Positions 4,853 to 6,936 of a stretch of DNA of 6,936 nt are shown here, in pieces. The DNA comes from Acidobacteriota bacterium (GTDB lineage: Bacteria > Acidobacteriota > Thermoanaerobaculia > Multivoradales > JAHEKO01). The position numbers and the translations under genes are program-made. Within the stretch, counting starts at the first letter, position 1. Every line of letters begins with the position of its first letter. The DNA lies in the NCBI GenBank assembly GCA_029863825.1, contig JAOTUP010000105.1, positions 1-6,936 on the forward strand. Direction: 5' to 3'. Below the pieces are notes generated by a model. That model ran no database searches. It was not told the origin of the DNA and saw only the letters and a program-made list of their open reading frames with translations.

Positions 4853-6054
4853 CGGTCCAGCAGGAGTCTGTCGACCTCGACTTAGATGGTGCGTTGTCGC
4901 CGGAGCCGCCGCTTGATAGACGACCACTCGTCTCGGTGATACTGCCGTGTCTGAATGAAGCCACCGGTGTAGGGATCTGCATCCGCAAAGCCCTCGGGGC
5001 CATAAAGGAGATGGGCGTCGAGGGCGAGGTTCTTGTCGTCGACAATGGCTCCACTGACGGCTCCCCCGAGATCGCCGTAGCCGCCGGGGCGCGCGTGGTT
5101 CAGGAAGAGCGAAAAGGATACGGTTCGGCCTATCTCCGGGGACTCAAAGAGGCAAAAGGCCAGTACCTGGTGATGGGGGACGCCGACGACACGTATGATT
5201 TCTCCGAAATCGCCCGCTTCATCGAGCCGCTTCGCGAAAACGGTTACGACTTCGTGATGGGGACCCGCCTCAAAGGGGAAATCCTACCTGGAGCGATGTC
5301 GTGGTCGCATCGATGGATCGGCAACCCCATCCTTTCGACCATGCTCAAGGTGTTCTTCAAGACCAGGATCTCAGACTCGCATTGCGGCATGCGTTCATTT
5401 ACGCGCGAGGCGGTGCAGAGAATGAATCTCCACACCACGGGGATGGAGTTCGCTTCAGAGATGGTCGTGGCGGCTCTTCGAGAAAACCTGAAGATCCACG
5501 AGATCCCGATTACCTATCATCCCCGCGTTGGCGACTCCAAGCTCGAGGGCCTACGTGACGCATGGCGGCACGTACGCTTCATGGTGTTGTTTTCGCCGTC
5601 GTATCTCTTCCGACTTCCAGGGTTCCTGTTGGTGGCTGTGGGGCTTCTAGCGATGTTGGCGGTTGCCGGTGGCCCGCGAGCACTGGGCAGCCGAACCTGG
5701 GACTATCACGTGCTTCTCTTTGGCGCTCTTGGCACAATTCTCGGGTACAACCTGCTGCTATTCGACGTGCTTGCCAAGCGCTTTTCGATGGAAGCCGGGT
5801 TCGCGAAGCGTGAGCAGTGGCTTAAAGACCTGAGCCGGATCTTCACTCTCGAGCGTGGCCTGGTGCTCGGGGGATTGCTGCTGCTCGCCGGACTCGGGCT
5901 CGAGGTCAAGATCGTATTCGACTGGGCGCGAAGCGGCTTGCCGGCAATGATGGCGGTTCGTGGTTTCACGATCGGCTTGACCGCGATCGTGATTGGTCTA
6001 CAGACGGTGTTTGCCTCGTTCTTTCTGAGTCTCCTGCTGATCGAGCGGCGCTAG
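4849..6054 (+). CDS. Membrane-anchored GT2 glycosyltransferase, dolichol/polyprenyl-phosphate sugar synthase-like
   Basis: This is a complete 401-residue protein. The cytosolic GT-A domain (about 27-245) has VSVILPCLNEATGVG (28-42), EVLVVDNGSTDGS (60-72), the metal- and sugar-nucleotide-binding acidic motif GDADDTYDF (110-118), FVMGTRLKGEILPGAM (135-150), ISDSHCGMRSF (174-184), GMEFASEMV (198-206) and ITYHPRVGDSKL (221-232). These are hallmarks of the bacterial DPM/DPG-synthase-like GT2 family, which moves a sugar from a nucleotide donor, typically to polyprenyl phosphate. The C-terminus has about four hydrophobic segments near 257-275, 286-306, 336-356 and 371-397, so the enzyme should sit in the inner membrane with the catalytic domain on the cytosolic face. 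The transferred sugar cannot be told from sequence. ATG 4849 is the first possible start in this frame; its purine tract AAGGGGG (4841-4847) is very close to the ATG, an atypical spacing. The stop TAG (6052-6054) is one base from the stop of the opposing methyltransferase gene. Confidence 0.9.
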   Translation: MTVQQESVDLDLDGALSPEPPLDRRPLVSVILPCLNEATGVGICIRKALGAIKEMGVEGEVLVVDNGSTDGSPEIAVAAGARVVQEERKGYGSAYLRGLKEAKGQYLVMGDADDTYDFSEIARFIEPLRENGYDFVMGTRLKGEILPGAMSWSHRWIGNPILSTMLKVFFKTRISDSHCGMRSFTREAVQRMNLHTTGMEFASEMVVAALRENLKIHEIPITYHPRVGDSKLEGLRDAWRHVRFMVLFSPSYLFRLPGFLLVAVGLLAMLAVAGGPRALGSRTWDYHVLLFGALGTILGYNLLLFDVLAKRFSMEAGFAKREQWLKDLSRIFTLERGLVLGGLLLLAGLGLEVKIVFDWARSGLPAMMAVRGFTIGLTAIVIGLQTVFASFFLSLLLIERR

Positions 6055-6055
6055 T

Positions 6056-6936
6056 CTAGTTGTCGGGCGGACCGACCCGGCGGGCCTCTAGGTAAAGGGC
6101 AGAGAATCGCGAGGTTCTCAAGCCCAAGGTCGAAAGGACGATCACGGGAACGAGGAGCCAGTACGCGATTCTGCTCAATAGCCGACTCGATATTCGGTCG
6201 ACGCCGAAGGCCTGTTGAATCTCTCGCGGTGTTTTCCGACCTGCGGCAAGAATGTAGGCGAGGCCACCGGTCATGTTTGCCAGGAGTTCCCAGTAAGCGA
6301 GTTCCCAACGGGTCAGATAAGGTGATGATCTCTCGACCTTGAGTCCGGCCCGCTCGAGCTCGTGGGCCCAATCTTCTTGTGAAAGATAGTTGAGGTGAGC
6401 GAGACGCTGGTCGAGATGCGCGAGATAGCGGGAGGCCGTCGACCTGAGACCAAGCCGACGCAGTATCCTTGCCCAAAGGAGGTTGTCGTGGATCTCCGGC
6501 GTTGGGACCGTGAAGATGAACCTTCCACCCGGTCTGACGATTCGAGCAACCTCCTTCACCACGCGGCTCAGCGAGAGCATGTGCTCCAGAGCCGAGTTTG
6601 AGAAGACAAGGTCGAAAGAGGCATCCGCGAGCGGTATGTCAGATGCCGAAGCCACGGTGACCCTTTCGTAGAGGCCCGACCGCTCCGCAGCGACTGCGTC
6701 ACGGCTGTCGAGATCGAGTCCGAACCAGAGTACTCCCCGGGTGTTCGCCAATAGAACCGCGGCTAGGGTCCCATCGCCGCAGCCGAGGTCGAGGCCTCTG
6801 CCTTGACCTCGTAGGTTGTCCAGCACCACTTCGACCTCGGGAATGCGCCACAGTGCAGTAGCGGGCTGAGTGTGGTGACTGGCGAGGATCTTCCGTGCAA
6901 GACGGAGCCGGCGCCGAAGTTTGGAGGAGGAGGTCA
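6056..6936 (-). CDS. Class I SAM-dependent methyltransferase, 5' end at the window edge
   Basis: On the minus strand the frame is open from the right edge to TAG at 6058-6056 and gives 292 residues. The SAM-binding motif I is GLDLGCGDG (47-55), followed by motif II-type acidic residues in FGLDLD (71-76), DIPLADASFDLVFSNSALEHM (99-119) and VRPGGRFIFTVP (133-144). This is the Methyltransf_11 pattern, common in surface-glycan, lipid and secondary-metabolite loci. A hydrophobic stretch near residues 255-270 (AYWLLVPVIVLSTLGL area) suggests a membrane-associated C-terminus. A GTG at 6829-6827 could serve as an internal start, but upstream codons read sensibly (KLRRRLRLARKIL, about residues 5-17) and the SAM loop would then sit unusually close to the N-terminus. 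The first visible bases, TG followed by ACC, could be the end of an ATG whose A is just outside the window. The acceptor is unknown. It converges on the GT2 gene, so it is not co-transcribed with it. Confidence 0.87.
   Translation of the reverse strand, partial: TSSSKLRRRLRLARKILASHHTQPATALWRIPEVEVVLDNLRGQGRGLDLGCGDGTLAAVLLANTRGVLWFGLDLDSRDAVAAERSGLYERVTVASASDIPLADASFDLVFSNSALEHMLSLSRVVKEVARIVRPGGRFIFTVPTPEIHDNLLWARILRRLGLRSTASRYLAHLDQRLAHLNYLSQEDWAHELERAGLKVERSSPYLTRWELAYWELLANMTGGLAYILAAGRKTPREIQQAFGVDRISSRLLSRIAYWLLVPVIVLSTLGLRTSRFSALYLEARRVGPPDN

Noticed and set aside
4231..4927. Minus-strand frames across the helicase end and the gap before GT2
   Set aside because: They are low-complexity Arg/Pro/Ser translations that overlap real genes at either end, with no SD and no family motif.

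Overview
This is a GC-rich bacterial window. Strong GC bias at third codon positions produces long antisense shadow frames. No rRNA, tRNA, CRISPR array, insertion sequence or phage gene is visible. The gene mix (an exported dienelactone hydrolase-like protein, an ECF sigma-type protein joined to a beta-rich repeat domain, a DPM-like GT2 and an SAM methyltransferase) recalls Acidobacteriota or a related environmental phylum. That is an impression from protein style only and cannot be settled here.

Layout. The left edge holds the N-terminal part of an exported dienelactone hydrolase-family protein on the minus strand (416 to beyond 1). A 212-bp divergent intergenic region separates it from a plus-strand GT-B-fold glycosyltransferase-like protein (629-1723), which resembles the N-terminal half of plant L-arabinokinase. 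After 79 bp comes an unusual plus-strand ORF (1803-2981). Its N-terminal ~155 residues are an ECF sigma factor that stops in the middle of region 4.2, and the rest is two copies of an acidic beta-rich domain normally seen in separate, probably exported proteins. A 12-bp terminator-like hairpin starts 2 bp after its stop codon, and a second perfect 12-bp hairpin follows. Next is a RhlE-like DEAD-box RNA helicase (3270-4529) with a long untranslated leader. A 319-bp non-coding stretch carries a hairpin, a good -10 box and a possible 10-codon leader ORF. It precedes a membrane-anchored GT2 glycosyltransferase of the dolichol/polyprenyl-phosphate sugar synthase type (4849-6054). A minus-strand class I SAM methyltransferase (6056 to the right edge) converges on it, with only one base between the two stop codons.

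How they fit together. The GT2 and the methyltransferase are both types found in lipid-linked sugar or surface-glycan loci, and the GT-B protein also suggests sugar chemistry. The orientations and gaps do not make a single operon, so most genes are probably transcribed separately. The most notable object is the sigma/beta-repeat chimera, which lacks the DNA-recognition helix of region 4.2. It could be a deletion relic, a repurposed protein or an assembly join.
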